In this document: positions 20,107 through 29,216 of the stretch, piece by piece
Position numbering within the stretch: the first letter of the stretch is position 1
How the letters are laid out: each line of letters opens with the position of its first letter
NCBI GenBank assembly: GCA_021782135.1
Contig: JAJXVM010000002.1
Location: 1-35,899, forward strand
Source of the DNA: Myxococcales bacterium
GTDB taxonomy: Bacteria > Myxococcota > Myxococcia > Myxococcales > Anaeromyxobacteraceae
Direction of reading: 5' to 3'
DNA: 35,899 nucleotides
Notes under the pieces: model-generated
The model's database searches: none
The model's input: only the letters and a program-made list of their open reading frames with translations
Told to the model about the DNA's origin: nothing
Position numbers and translations under genes: made by a program

Positions 20107-22758
20107 TCACTCCCGCAGCCCGGTCGCGATCGGCGCGTGCACCGAGGAGACCGAGAACTGCGAGCTCTCCTGGTGACAGACCGTGCAGCTCTCGGTGGGC
20201 GGGACGACGTACGTGAACGGGCTCTCTGGCGGCGAGGCGAGCGCCGGCGGGATGGTGAACCCGCCGACCGTCATCGCCTGCACGTGCGCCGCCGAGTCGC
20301 TGTGGTCGTGGCAGGAGAGGCAGGCCGAGCCCATGGGACCGACCACCGCCGGGCCGGGGTTGGTGGTGTTGCTGCCCTGCGGTCCGTTCGCCACCACGTG
20401 GTAGGTGGTCCCGGCCGCGTTCCCCGGCACCGAGTCGAGCGCGTAGGCGGGCGGCTGGCCCGCCGCCGGCACGCCGTGGCACTTGGCGCACTGGGCGGTG
20501 GTCCCGGGGAAGCGCACGTCGCCGAACTGCGTGAGGTTGCCGCCGAACGCGTAGATGTAGAGCGGGCTGTTCACGTCCAGGTTCTCGCCGGTGTGGATCT
20601 GGTGGATCATCACCTTGAACGTGATGGCCCGGGCGGGCAGCCCGTCGAGGGTCTTGGTCGGGTCGCCGAGCAGGGTGGTCGCGGACTGCCGGCCGCCCAT
20701 GATCCGGGTGACGTCGAAGTTGTCCGGCGTGTGGCAGACGATGCAGTACTCCGCCGAGACCCGGTTGGCGCCGTGCACCGAGAGGTGCTCGTGGCAGACG
20801 TTGCAGTTGGTCGTCGCCACCGGGTTGCGCCGCGGCGTGCCGGTGTTCACGTCCCCGCCCGGCGCGAAGTAGTGGATGTCGTTCGCCTGGAACGGCTCCT
20901 CGTAATACGCGGTGCCGCCGGAGCTGGTGAGCGTGCCGGTGTGGTAGGGCGCCAGGCTGACGATGGCCTGCTCCTGCGAGGCGATCTTGGTGTTGCCGGC
21001 GCGCCCCTCGGCCCCCACCGCCCAGGTGCTGGTCGCGCCGGTCGGGATCACGGTCGTGAGCGGCGAGCCGCCTCCCGCGACCGGGACCACCGGGCAGCCG
21101 GCGGCGGCGCCGGGGTTGCTGGTCGCGAAGGGCTGGCTCGGGTCACCGCTGCGGGCCGCGAAGGTGAAGTGGAAGAAGCCGTCGCCCTGGCGGGTCGGCC
21201 GGGTGGCCAGGTTCAACTGCTGCGAGCAGGTGGTGGCGTAGCTGAAGTCGGCGCCGCTGCCGTCCGGGAACGGCCCCAGGCCGGAGATGGTGAAGGCGAT
21301 GCGCCCCACGCCGTTCAGGGTGACGTTGCCGGGGTTGAGGGTCGCCTCGCTGAGGTCCGCCACCTGCTGCCCGGTCTTGGCCCAGGTGACGTCGTAGACC
21401 ACCGTCGGGTTCGAGCCGGGCGCGGTGGTCTGCACGCTCTTGATGGTGACCATGAGCGGGTTGGCGGAGGGGTCGCTCCAGGTGTCGACGTGCTGCGAGG
21501 CGAAGCTCGACTGGTGGCAGGCGCTGCAGGTGGTGTCGGCCGTCTGCTGCCCGCCGTGGTGGGCCTGGTGGAACTTGGGCGTGGCGGTGGGGTCGCCGAA
21601 CCAGGTGGCGTCGTGGCAGCTCGCGCAGGTCCGCCGCGCGAAGGCCGACTGGTACTGGGCCGCGTCCTGGCCGCCGATGACCGTGCCGCTCGCGTCCTTC
21701 GCCTGCTGGTGGCACATGGTGCAGTTGCGCATGTAGCCGGAGTCCTGGGGGTAGACCGTGCCGGCGGTGGCGAACCGGGTCGGGGTCGCGGGCGGCGGCT
21801 GCAGCGTGGAGTAGGTGAGCGGGTCGGGGACCAGGCTGCCGTAGACGTTGTCGCCGTTCTGGTAGCCGATGACGTGGTACTCCCAGCCGATCGCGTCCGG
21901 ATCCTGGGTCGCGTTGGCGGCGGCGAGCGCCAGCTGCACCGTGGGCAGGTTGGCGCCGCGGTGCACGCGGTGGATGAGCGTGCTGAACGTGAGCGGGTTG
22001 AGCTGGCTCGGATCGTTGGTGTCGCTGGTGTCGGGATCCACGAGCTGCGTGGTGTGGCAGGTGACGCACAGCCGGACGTCCCGCCGGAACCCGCCGTGCA
22101 CCTGCAGGATGCCGTGGCAGGCGTTGCAGTTCTGGGTGGCGGTGAGGTCGCGGGTGGTGGGGGTGCCGCCGCCCGGGACGAAGTCGAACACCGCGTTGAC
22201 GATGTCGTTCTCCGCGGGGATGCCGGTGGTGCCGCCGGTGCCGGCGATGGGCCGGCTCGCCCAGACGCCGACGCGGTGGGTCGCGCTGGCGGTGTAGCCG
22301 CTCGGGAGCGCGAACTTGAAGGTGTACTGGAACTTCCCCCCGCCCTGGTCGGTGAGCGTCCCGGCGGTGCCCGACTCCGCGGTGGGCTGCTGGGTCGTGC
22401 CCTGGCGCCCGCCGGGCGCGGTGCCGGTCACGGCGTGCAGCATGTAGGCCTGGTAGGCGCCGAGCCCGCTCGCGGCGTCGGTGCCGAGCCAGGCGATGGT
22501 CCAGTTGAAGGAGACGTTGGTCGCGCTCGCCGGGCTCCCGGAGGCGTCGGCGAGGGTGAAGTCGACCTGGGGATGGCTGTCGGAGGTGATCCGAGCGCCG
22601 GTGATGTTGAGGTTCAGCCCCGCTCCGGTGGGAGAGGCGCTGCCCGTCTGCCCCTGCGGACCCGGCGTGCCCGCGGGGCCGCGGTCGCCTTTACAAGCCG
22701 TCAAGACGAGCGCGGCTGCCAACGCCATGCTGCCTGCGAACCGGACCAGTGGCTTCAC
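20107..22758 (-). CDS. OmcA/MtrC-family decaheme c-type cytochrome, putative outer-surface lipoprotein
   Basis: Ten CXXCH motifs counted (CNACH, CVTCH, CTMCH, CASCH, CSACH, CNVCH, CIVCH, CAKCH, CLSCH, CTVCH); lipobox LTAC after a signal peptide; GTG start with GGAGGT SD. Confidence 0.93.
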   Translation of the reverse strand: MKPLVRFAGSMALAAALVLTACKGDRGPAGTPGPQGQTGSASPTGAGLNLNITGARITSDSHPQVDFTLADASGSPASATNVSFNWTIAWLGTDAASGLGAYQAYMLHAVTGTAPGGRQGTTQQPTAESGTAGTLTDQGGGKFQYTFKFALPSGYTASATHRVGVWASRPIAGTGGTTGIPAENDIVNAVFDFVPGGGTPTTRDLTATQNCNACHGILQVHGGFRRDVRLCVTCHTTQLVDPDTSDTNDPSQLNPLTFSTLIHRVHRGANLPTVQLALAAANATQDPDAIGWEYHVIGYQNGDNVYGSLVPDPLTYSTLQPPPATPTRFATAGTVYPQDSGYMRNCTMCHQQAKDASGTVIGGQDAAQYQSAFARRTCASCHDATWFGDPTATPKFHQAHHGGQQTADTTCSACHQSSFASQHVDTWSDPSANPLMVTIKSVQTTAPGSNPTVVYDVTWAKTGQQVADLSEATLNPGNVTLNGVGRIAFTISGLGPFPDGSGADFSYATTCSQQLNLATRPTRQGDGFFHFTFAARSGDPSQPFATSNPGAAAGCPVVPVAGGGSPLTTVIPTGATSTWAVGAEGRAGNTKIASQEQAIVSLAPYHTGTLTSSGGTAYYEEPFQANDIHYFAPGGDVNTGTPRRNPVATTNCNVCHEHLSVHGANRVSAEYCIVCHTPDNFDVTRIMGGRQSATTLLGDPTKTLDGLPARAITFKVMIHQIHTGENLDVNSPLYIYAFGGNLTQFGDVRFPGTTAQCAKCHGVPAAGQPPAYALDSVPGNAAGTTYHVVANGPQGSNTTNPGPAVVGPMGSACLSCHDHSDSAAHVQAMTVGGFTIPPALASPPESPFTYVVPPTESCTVCHQESSQFSVSSVHAPIATGLRE

Positions 22759-22961
22759 GATCGTACCTCCAATGGAAGTGGATCGGCGCGCGGCGTGGAC
22801 CTCGCTCGATCGGGCGACAATTTGGCCACGTCAGACCGGTTGAGTTCAAACTTCCTGATGGGGGAGGTGGGCGAGCGGGCGAGCGAGCGGGCGCAAACGG
22901 GTGCAGCGCCGCTGCGGCCTTTTCCTTGCGCCGGGGTGCTCCCTCCGTCAAAAGGCAGCGC

Positions 22962-23945
22962 ATGCCGATCGTCTCCTACCGCGAGGCGCTGAACCAGGCG
23001 ATGCGCGAGGAGATGGCGCGCGACGAGCGCGTGTTCCTGCTGGGGGAAGAGGTGGGCCAGTACAACGGGGCCTACAAGGTCTCGCAGGGCCTGCTCAAGG
23101 AGTTCGGACCGTGGCGGGTCGTGGACACGCCCATCGCGGAGCTGGGCTTCTGCGGACTGGGCGTGGGGGCGGCCATGGGCGGGCTGCGCCCCATCGTGGA
23201 GGTGATGACCTGGAACTTCGCCCTGCTCGCCTACGACCAGATCGTGAACAACGCGGCCAAGCTCCGCTCCATGTCGGGCGGCCAGCTCCACTGCCCGGTC
23301 GTGTTCCGGGGCCCGCAGGGGGCGGCCCACCAGCTCGCCTCGCAGCACTCGCAGGTCTTCGAGAGCACGTACGCCTTCGTCCCGGGGCTGAAGGTGTGCG
23401 TCCCCGCCACCCCGCGGGACGCCAAGGGGCTCCTCAAGACCGCCATCCGGGACGAGGACCCGGTGGTCTTCATGGAGTCCGAGGTGCTCTACGGCACGAA
23501 GGGCGAGGTGGAGGACGGGGAGCTGCTCATCCCCTTCGGGCAGGCAGAGGTGGCGCGCGACGGCGGCGACGTGACCATCGTCGCCTGGCAGAAGATGCGC
23601 TTCGTCGCGCTGAAGGCGGCCGAGCTGCTCGAGCGCGAGGGCGTGCAGGCGTGCGTCATCGACCCGCGGACGCTGCGCCCCTTCGACCTCGAGGCGGTGC
23701 TCGCCTCGGTCGCCCGGACCCACCGCTGCGTGGTGGTCGAGGAGGGCTGGCCCTGGATGGGGTCGGGAGCGCAGATCGCCGACTCGATCCAGCGCCACGG
23801 CTTCGACGACCTCGACGCTCCCATCCTGCGGGTCACCGGGCGGGACGTCCCCATGCCCTACGCGAAGCCGCTCGAGCACGAGGTGCTCCCCACGCCGGAG
23901 CGCGTGGTCGAGGCCTGCCGCCGAGTGCTGTACCGGAGCCCCTGA
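22962..23945 (+). CDS. pdhB: Pyruvate dehydrogenase E1 component beta subunit
   Basis: MPIVSYREALNQAMREEMARDERVFLLGEEVGQYNGAYKVSQGLL, RVVDTPIAELGF, PRTLRPFD. Confidence 0.95.
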   Translation: MPIVSYREALNQAMREEMARDERVFLLGEEVGQYNGAYKVSQGLLKEFGPWRVVDTPIAELGFCGLGVGAAMGGLRPIVEVMTWNFALLAYDQIVNNAAKLRSMSGGQLHCPVVFRGPQGAAHQLASQHSQVFESTYAFVPGLKVCVPATPRDAKGLLKTAIRDEDPVVFMESEVLYGTKGEVEDGELLIPFGQAEVARDGGDVTIVAWQKMRFVALKAAELLEREGVQACVIDPRTLRPFDLEAVLASVARTHRCVVVEEGWPWMGSGAQIADSIQRHGFDDLDAPILRVTGRDVPMPYAKPLEHEVLPTPERVVEACRRVLYRSP

Positions 23946-25246
23946 TGGCCAAGCCGATCAACATGCCGAAGCTCTCGGACGAGATGACCGAGGGCAAGAT
24001 CGCCGAGTGGCTCAAGAAGCCCGGCGACGAGGTGAAGCCGGGCGAGGTGGTGGCCCAGGTCGAGACCGAGAAGGCCACCCTCGACGTCGAGGCCTTCGAG
24101 GGCGGCGTGCTGCTCGCGGTCGTGGTGCAGGCCGGCGAGACGGCGCCGGTCGGGAAGCCCATCGCCTGGATCGGCAAGGCCGGGGAGAAGGTGCCCGGGG
24201 AGAGCGCGGCCGCGCCGGAGGCCCGCCCGTCCGCGCCGCCGCCCGCCCCCTCCCCGCCGCGCCGGGAGGGGCAGGGAGGGGCGACCTCGCGGCAGGCGGT
24301 CTCCGAGCCCCGGAGCGCCGCTCCCGCCGCCGAGCGGCCCGCGACCGGCACCTTCACCGGGCGCGTCCCGGTCTCCCCCGCCGCGCGCAAGGCGGCGCGC
24401 GATCGGGGCCTCGACCTCTCGGGCTTGAAGGGCTCCGGCCCGGGCGGTCGCGTGGTGCTCGCCGATCTGGAGCAGGCCCCCCGCGCCGCGGCGCCCGCCC
24501 CCGCCGCCGCCGCGGCTTCGGCGAAGCGCCGCCCCCTGCCGCCGAAGCGCCCGCTCCACGACGAGTCGATCCCGCTCTCGCCGATGCGCAAGGCGATCGC
24601 CCGCAACCTCGGCGTCGCCAAGCCGGGCTCGCCGCACTACTACCTCGAGATCTCCGCCGACGTGCGGCGGCTCGTCTCGCTGCGCGAGCAGCTCGAGGAG
24701 CTGGGGGACGGGCCGGTCTCCTTGAACGACCTCGTCCTCAAGGCCGCCGCCGAGGCGCTGACGCGCCACCCCGAGGTGAACGCCGCCTGGGGCGGCGACG
24801 CCATCCTGCGCCGCGGCGCGGTGCACATGGGGATGGCGGTGGCGGTGGAGGATGGGCTCGTCACCCCGGTGGTCCGCGACGCCGACCGCAAGTCGGTGCT
24901 CGAGATCGCCCGCCTCACCCGCGACCTGGCGAAGCGCGCCCGGGAGCGGCGGCTCAAGCCGGACGAGTACCAGGGCGCCACCTTCACCGTCTCGAACCTG
25001 GGCATGTTCGGGATCGACGCCTTCTACGCCATCATCAATCCGCCGGAGGCGGCCATCCTGTCGGTGGGCACGGTGCGCAAGGTCCCCTGGGTGGACGAGG
25101 CGAGCGGCGAGATCGTGGCCGTCGAGCGCTGCCGGTTCGGCCTCTCCGGCGACCACCGGGTGATCGACGGCGCGGTGGGGGCGCGCTTCCTGCAAACCTT
25201 CCAGGCGGTGGTGGAGGCGCCCCTCCGGCTCGTGGCCGCGACCTGA
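23945..25246 (+). CDS. pdhC: Dihydrolipoamide acetyltransferase, pyruvate dehydrogenase E2 component
   Basis: Lipoyl domain VETEKATLDVEAFEGG, peripheral subunit-binding domain VSPAARKAARDRGLDLSGLKGSGPGGRV, catalytic FGLSGDHRVIDGAVGARFL; TGATG overlap with pdhB. Confidence 0.95.
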   Translation: MAKPINMPKLSDEMTEGKIAEWLKKPGDEVKPGEVVAQVETEKATLDVEAFEGGVLLAVVVQAGETAPVGKPIAWIGKAGEKVPGESAAAPEARPSAPPPAPSPPRREGQGGATSRQAVSEPRSAAPAAERPATGTFTGRVPVSPAARKAARDRGLDLSGLKGSGPGGRVVLADLEQAPRAAAPAPAAAAASAKRRPLPPKRPLHDESIPLSPMRKAIARNLGVAKPGSPHYYLEISADVRRLVSLREQLEELGDGPVSLNDLVLKAAAEALTRHPEVNAAWGGDAILRRGAVHMGMAVAVEDGLVTPVVRDADRKSVLEIARLTRDLAKRARERRLKPDEYQGATFTVSNLGMFGIDAFYAIINPPEAAILSVGTVRKVPWVDEASGEIVAVERCRFGLSGDHRVIDGAVGARFLQTFQAVVEAPLRLVAAT

Positions 25247-25281
25247 CCGTTGGGCTAGGGTAGGCCGCGGGAGGGCGCACG

Positions 25282-26703
25282 ATGGCAGCGAGGCCCGCGA
25301 GGACGCCGAAGGCGAAGGCGCGCATCGAGAAGGACACCCTGGGGGCCGTGGAGGTGCCCGCCACGGCGCTCTACGGGGCGCAGACCGCGCGCGCCGTCCA
25401 GAACTTCCCCATCTCCGGCCTCACCGCCCACCCGGCGTTCCTGGACGCCACGGTGCGCGTGAAGCTCGCCGCCGCGCGCGTGAACGCCCGGCTCGGCCTG
25501 CTGCCGCGCGACAAGGCCCGGGCCATCGAGGCGGCCGCGCGGGAGGTGCTCGCCGGGAGGTGGCGCGAGGACTTCGTGGTGGACGTCTACCAGGCCGGCG
25601 CCGGCACCTCCCACAACATGAACGTGAACGAGGTGCTGGCGAACCGCGCCTGCGAGCTCCTCGGCGGCCGGCGGGGCGACAGGGCGCTGGTCGATCCCAA
25701 CGACCACGTCAACATGGCGCAGTCCACCAACGACGTGGTCCCGACCGCCATCCGCCTCGCCGCGCTCGAGCTCGCGCCGGCGGTGCTCGAGGCGGTGGGC
25801 GAGCTCGCCGCCACCTTCGAGGCCAAGGCGCGCGCCTGGGACGGCCTCGTGAAGGCGGGGCGGACCCACCTGATGGACGCGACCCCCGTCCGGCTCGGGC
25901 AGGAGGTCTCCGGCTGGGCGGCGGCGCTGCGCCATGCCGGGCGCCGCGTCTCCGAGGCCTTGCCGGAGCTGGCGGTGCTCGGCATCGGCGGCACCGCCGT
26001 GGGGACCGGCCTGAACGCGCAACCGCGCTACCGAGCGCTCGTGTGCAAGGAGCTCGACCGGCTCACCGGGATCCCGTTCGTGCCGGCCGCCAACCTCTTC
26101 TACGCCATGCAGTCGCTCGCGCCCTTCGCGTCGCTCTCCGCCGCGCTGCGCACGCTGGCGCTCGAGCTGCTGCGCATCGGCGGCGACGTGCGCCTGCTCG
26201 GGAGCGGGCCCAACACCGGCCTGGGCGAGCTGAGGCTCCCGCCGGTGCAGCCCGGCTCCTCCATCATGCCGGGCAAGGTGAACCCGTCGATGGCGGAGAT
26301 GCTGGCGATGGTCTCCTACCAGGTGATCGGGCTCGACGCCGCCGTCGCCGCCGCCACCAGCGGCGGCCAGCTCGAGCTCAACGTGATGATGCCCCTGGTG
26401 GCCCACGACCTGTGCCACGCCCTCACCATCCTCGCCAACGCGGTGCGCGCGTTCGACCGCCGCTGCGCGCGCGGGCTCGAGGCCGATCGCGAGCGGCTCG
26501 CCTTCTACGCGGAGCGGACGGTCAGCCTGGCGACGGCCCTGGCGCCGCGGCTCGGCTACGCCGCCGCCGCCGAGATCGTGAAGGAGTCGGTGCGCACCGG
26601 CCGCTCCATCGTGCAGCTGGCGGTGGAGCGGGGCGGGCTCACCCCCGCCGAGGCGCGCCGGCTCCTCGACGCGGCGCGGCTCACCGAGCCGGGCCGGCGG
26701 TGA
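25282..26703 (+). CDS. Class II fumarase/aspartase family lyase (aspartate ammonia-lyase or fumarate hydratase)
   Basis: ALYGAQTARAVQNFPISG, GAGTSHNMNVNEVLANRA, GSSIMPGKVNPSMAEML signature. Confidence 0.9.
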   Translation: MAARPARTPKAKARIEKDTLGAVEVPATALYGAQTARAVQNFPISGLTAHPAFLDATVRVKLAAARVNARLGLLPRDKARAIEAAAREVLAGRWREDFVVDVYQAGAGTSHNMNVNEVLANRACELLGGRRGDRALVDPNDHVNMAQSTNDVVPTAIRLAALELAPAVLEAVGELAATFEAKARAWDGLVKAGRTHLMDATPVRLGQEVSGWAAALRHAGRRVSEALPELAVLGIGGTAVGTGLNAQPRYRALVCKELDRLTGIPFVPAANLFYAMQSLAPFASLSAALRTLALELLRIGGDVRLLGSGPNTGLGELRLPPVQPGSSIMPGKVNPSMAEMLAMVSYQVIGLDAAVAAATSGGQLELNVMMPLVAHDLCHALTILANAVRAFDRRCARGLEADRERLAFYAERTVSLATALAPRLGYAAAAEIVKESVRTGRSIVQLAVERGGLTPAEARRLLDAARLTEPGRR

Positions 26704-26758
26704 TCCGGGGTGGTGCGGGAGCGCGGCGAAGCGCCCCCCTTCGGCTATGATGCGCGCC

Positions 26759-28507
26759 GTGCTCCGCCTCCGCCCGCTGCTGGCCGCGTCCCTGCTCGCG
26801 GCGGCTCTCGCCCGCCCCGCCCTGGGCGCGGCGCGCGCCGTGCCACCCTCCCACCCCGCGGGCCGGAGCGTGGGCCAGGTGACGGGGACGCTCCACCACA
26901 AGGGGTGCCAGTCGGTGGCGGCCGGCGCCACCGTGGCGGTCATCGGGCGAGACGCCTCCGTCACCGCCGACGCGCTAGGCCGCTTCTCCATCGCCTTGCC
27001 GCCGGGCCGCTACTCGCTCCTCATCGGCGGGCCGAATTTGGTCCCGGATCAGCGCGTGGACGACGTGGACGTGGCGGCCGGCAAGACCAGGGACCTCGGG
27101 CTGGTGGGCGTCTGGCCCGAGGAGCGGCCCCAGTCCTGCGGATCGCCGGAGGGGCAGGCGCCCGCGGAGGAGCCGGTGGTCGCGGTGGCCCCCGAGGCGC
27201 CCTCGCTCGACCTGCCCGGCGGCGAGGTGGGGCGCGCCCCGGCCGCCTCCGAGCACCTCTGGGTGCGCGGCGGTCCGGGCGGCGGCCCCGGGCAGTTCGG
27301 GATGCAGGGAAACCCCGCCCGCCAGGACGAGGACGCCCTCGGGCCGTCGAGCTTCGCCGTGGGGAGCGCCGGCTCGCTCCAGGTCCTCGACGCCCTCAAC
27401 GGCAGGGTGGAGCGGTTCGACCCGCGCGGCCGGCCGGCCGGGAGCTTCCCGCTGCGCAGCCAGGGCACCGAGCACGTGGTGGAGTCCGACCTCGCCGTCT
27501 CCGAGGACGGCCACGTCTACGTCTTCCACGGCGGCGAGCCGCCCACCCTGGCCCAGTACGATCCCGCCGGCAGGCTGCTCGTCTCCGGCGCGCTCCACTC
27601 CTCGTTCCGCGGGGTGGACCAGCTCTTCTGCCCCAAGCAGCGGCCGCTGTTCCTCATGCAGAACGGGCAGGCGGTGAAGGTCGAGCTGGCGTGGGGCGGC
27701 ATGCACGCCGAGGGGCTGCTCCCGGGGCTGCCGGTGGGGAGCGACCTCTTCGTGCGGGCGGAGCGGGTGAGCCGCTGGCTCGCGGCGGTGAAGCTGTCGA
27801 GCGCCGACGGTCGGGTGCGGCGCAGCATCCAGCTCCACTCGCGCGTGCCGCTCACCGGCGTGCGGCTGGTGGGGGTGGATCGGCACGGCCTGCTGGTGGT
27901 GGCCGTGGACCGGGCCGACGGGGCCGACGAGAACGCGCCCGCCGCCGAGGTGCTCCTCCTCGCGCTCACGGCGCAGGGGCAGCTCTCCGGCGTCGGCGCG
28001 GTCCCGCCCGGCGACCGCCGCTTCGAGTTCCGCGAGTTCGTCGTCGCCCCGGACGGCACGGTGGTGCAGATGCAGTCCGACGCCGGCGAGGTGCGCTTCG
28101 TGCGCTGGATCCTGCCGCCGCCGCCGCAACAGTCGGTCGCCGGCGAGGGGCTGGTCCGGGGCCGGGTGCTCGACGGCGGCCGCCCGTCGAGCGGAGCGGT
28201 GGTCTCGGTCGGCCGGCCTCGCCGGTTCGTCCCGGTGCGGCCGGACGGCAGCTTCGAGATCCGGCTCCCGCCGGGACACTACCTGCTCTCGGTGCGCCGC
28301 CCGGGCGCGATCCCGTCCGGCTTCCTCGAGCCGCAGCCGCTGGAGCGGCGGGTCTCGATCTCGGCCGGCGCCACGGTGGACCTGGGGTCGCTGCCGCTGC
28401 CCCTGCCGCGCCGCATGCCGGAGCCGCTCGCTCCCCGCCCGCTCCCCGAGCCGCTCGACCCGTTGCCGCCGCCCGGCGCGGCGCCCGTCGAGCCGAGCGG
28501 GCTCTAG
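26759..28507 (+). CDS. Exported protein with carboxypeptidase-regulatory-like domains flanking a beta-propeller/NHL-like region
   Basis: Signal peptide LRLRPLLAASLLAAALARPALG; GRFSIALPPGRYSLLIGG and GSFEIRLPPGHYLLSVRRPG repeats; the central region is repetitive beta-type. Start could be ATG 26747/26750 or GTG 26759. Confidence 0.65.
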   Translation: MLRLRPLLAASLLAAALARPALGAARAVPPSHPAGRSVGQVTGTLHHKGCQSVAAGATVAVIGRDASVTADALGRFSIALPPGRYSLLIGGPNLVPDQRVDDVDVAAGKTRDLGLVGVWPEERPQSCGSPEGQAPAEEPVVAVAPEAPSLDLPGGEVGRAPAASEHLWVRGGPGGGPGQFGMQGNPARQDEDALGPSSFAVGSAGSLQVLDALNGRVERFDPRGRPAGSFPLRSQGTEHVVESDLAVSEDGHVYVFHGGEPPTLAQYDPAGRLLVSGALHSSFRGVDQLFCPKQRPLFLMQNGQAVKVELAWGGMHAEGLLPGLPVGSDLFVRAERVSRWLAAVKLSSADGRVRRSIQLHSRVPLTGVRLVGVDRHGLLVVAVDRADGADENAPAAEVLLLALTAQGQLSGVGAVPPGDRRFEFREFVVAPDGTVVQMQSDAGEVRFVRWILPPPPQQSVAGEGLVRGRVLDGGRPSSGAVVSVGRPRRFVPVRPDGSFEIRLPPGHYLLSVRRPGAIPSGFLEPQPLERRVSISAGATVDLGSLPLPLPRRMPEPLAPRPLPEPLDPLPPPGAAPVEPSGL

Positions 28508-28556
28508 CCAGACCCTTCGCCGCCGCCCGGCGGCTCGAACCGAGAGGCAGGCACCC

Positions 28557-29102
28557 ATGGCAGCCAGGCTGGACTTCTTCTTCCTCCCCGAGGACGAGCG
28601 CGCGCTCTTCCGCGTGCTCGCGCGCCACGAGCTCACCCTCTACCCGGAGCTGGTGCCGCCCGGCTACGAGGCGCCGAAGGTGGACGAGCGGGCGATGGAG
28701 GGCTTCTCCGGAGCGGCCTGCTACCTCGCCGCCGAGCGCTTCGGGGACGTCATCGCCCACCCGCTCAAGCGCGGCCCGGGCAAGGGGATGCTCGAGATCG
28801 AGGAGGTCCCCTCGCCGGTGTTCCACTACGAGCGCTGCGTGCGCAACGAGGAGGGCGAGCTGGTGGGCGGGCGGATCTGGGCCGAGCTCGACATGACCCG
28901 CGACGCGAAGGAGAACCGGGCCAAGCCGCTCGGCCTGCGCCGCCTCCACGACGAGATCCACGCCTGGCTGCGGAAGACCTGCCGGCGGAGCGATCCCAAG
29001 GGCTTCTGGGTCGGTCCCAAGGCGGCCGCCGCCTGGAAGAGCGATGGGCTCGTGCTGCGCGAGCCCGGACACCGGGGCGGGACCTACGGCGTCTGGCGCT
29101 GA
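28557..29102 (+). CDS. Conserved hypothetical protein (181 aa)
   Basis: MAARLDFFFLPEDERALFRVLARHELTLYPELVPPGY..., non-repetitive, SD-like GAGGCAGG upstream; followed by CCGCCGCGC/GCGCGGCGG palindrome at 29112-29129. Confidence 0.7.
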   Translation: MAARLDFFFLPEDERALFRVLARHELTLYPELVPPGYEAPKVDERAMEGFSGAACYLAAERFGDVIAHPLKRGPGKGMLEIEEVPSPVFHYERCVRNEEGELVGGRIWAELDMTRDAKENRAKPLGLRRLHDEIHAWLRKTCRRSDPKGFWVGPKAAAAWKSDGLVLREPGHRGGTYGVWR

Positions 29103-29174
29103 CGCGCTCCCCCGCCGCGCGCGCGGCGGAAGAGCGGCGGGGCGGGGCGGGCCGCGGCCTCGCCGACCGCCAAG

Positions 29175-29209
29175 AAAAAAGCCCCGCCAAGTCTCACACT
29201 TGGCGGGGC
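29175..29209 (-). terminator. Rho-independent terminator on minus strand
   Basis: Minus strand reads GCCCCGCCAAGT-GTGAG-ACTTGGCGGGGC-TTTTTT; perfect 12-bp stem, 5-nt loop, T6. Confidence 0.92.
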
Positions 29210-29216
29210 GCTCCGA

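Noticed and set aside
22869-22893. GGGCGAGCGGGCGAGCGAGCGGGCG near-tandem repeat upstream of pdhB
   Set aside because: Short and low complexity; no clear period or protein-binding dyad, likely GC-rich simple sequence.
19999-22992. 997-aa plus-strand ORF opposite the decaheme cytochrome
   Set aside because: Ten CXXCH motifs on the minus strand identify the real gene; the plus ORF has no recognisable domains.
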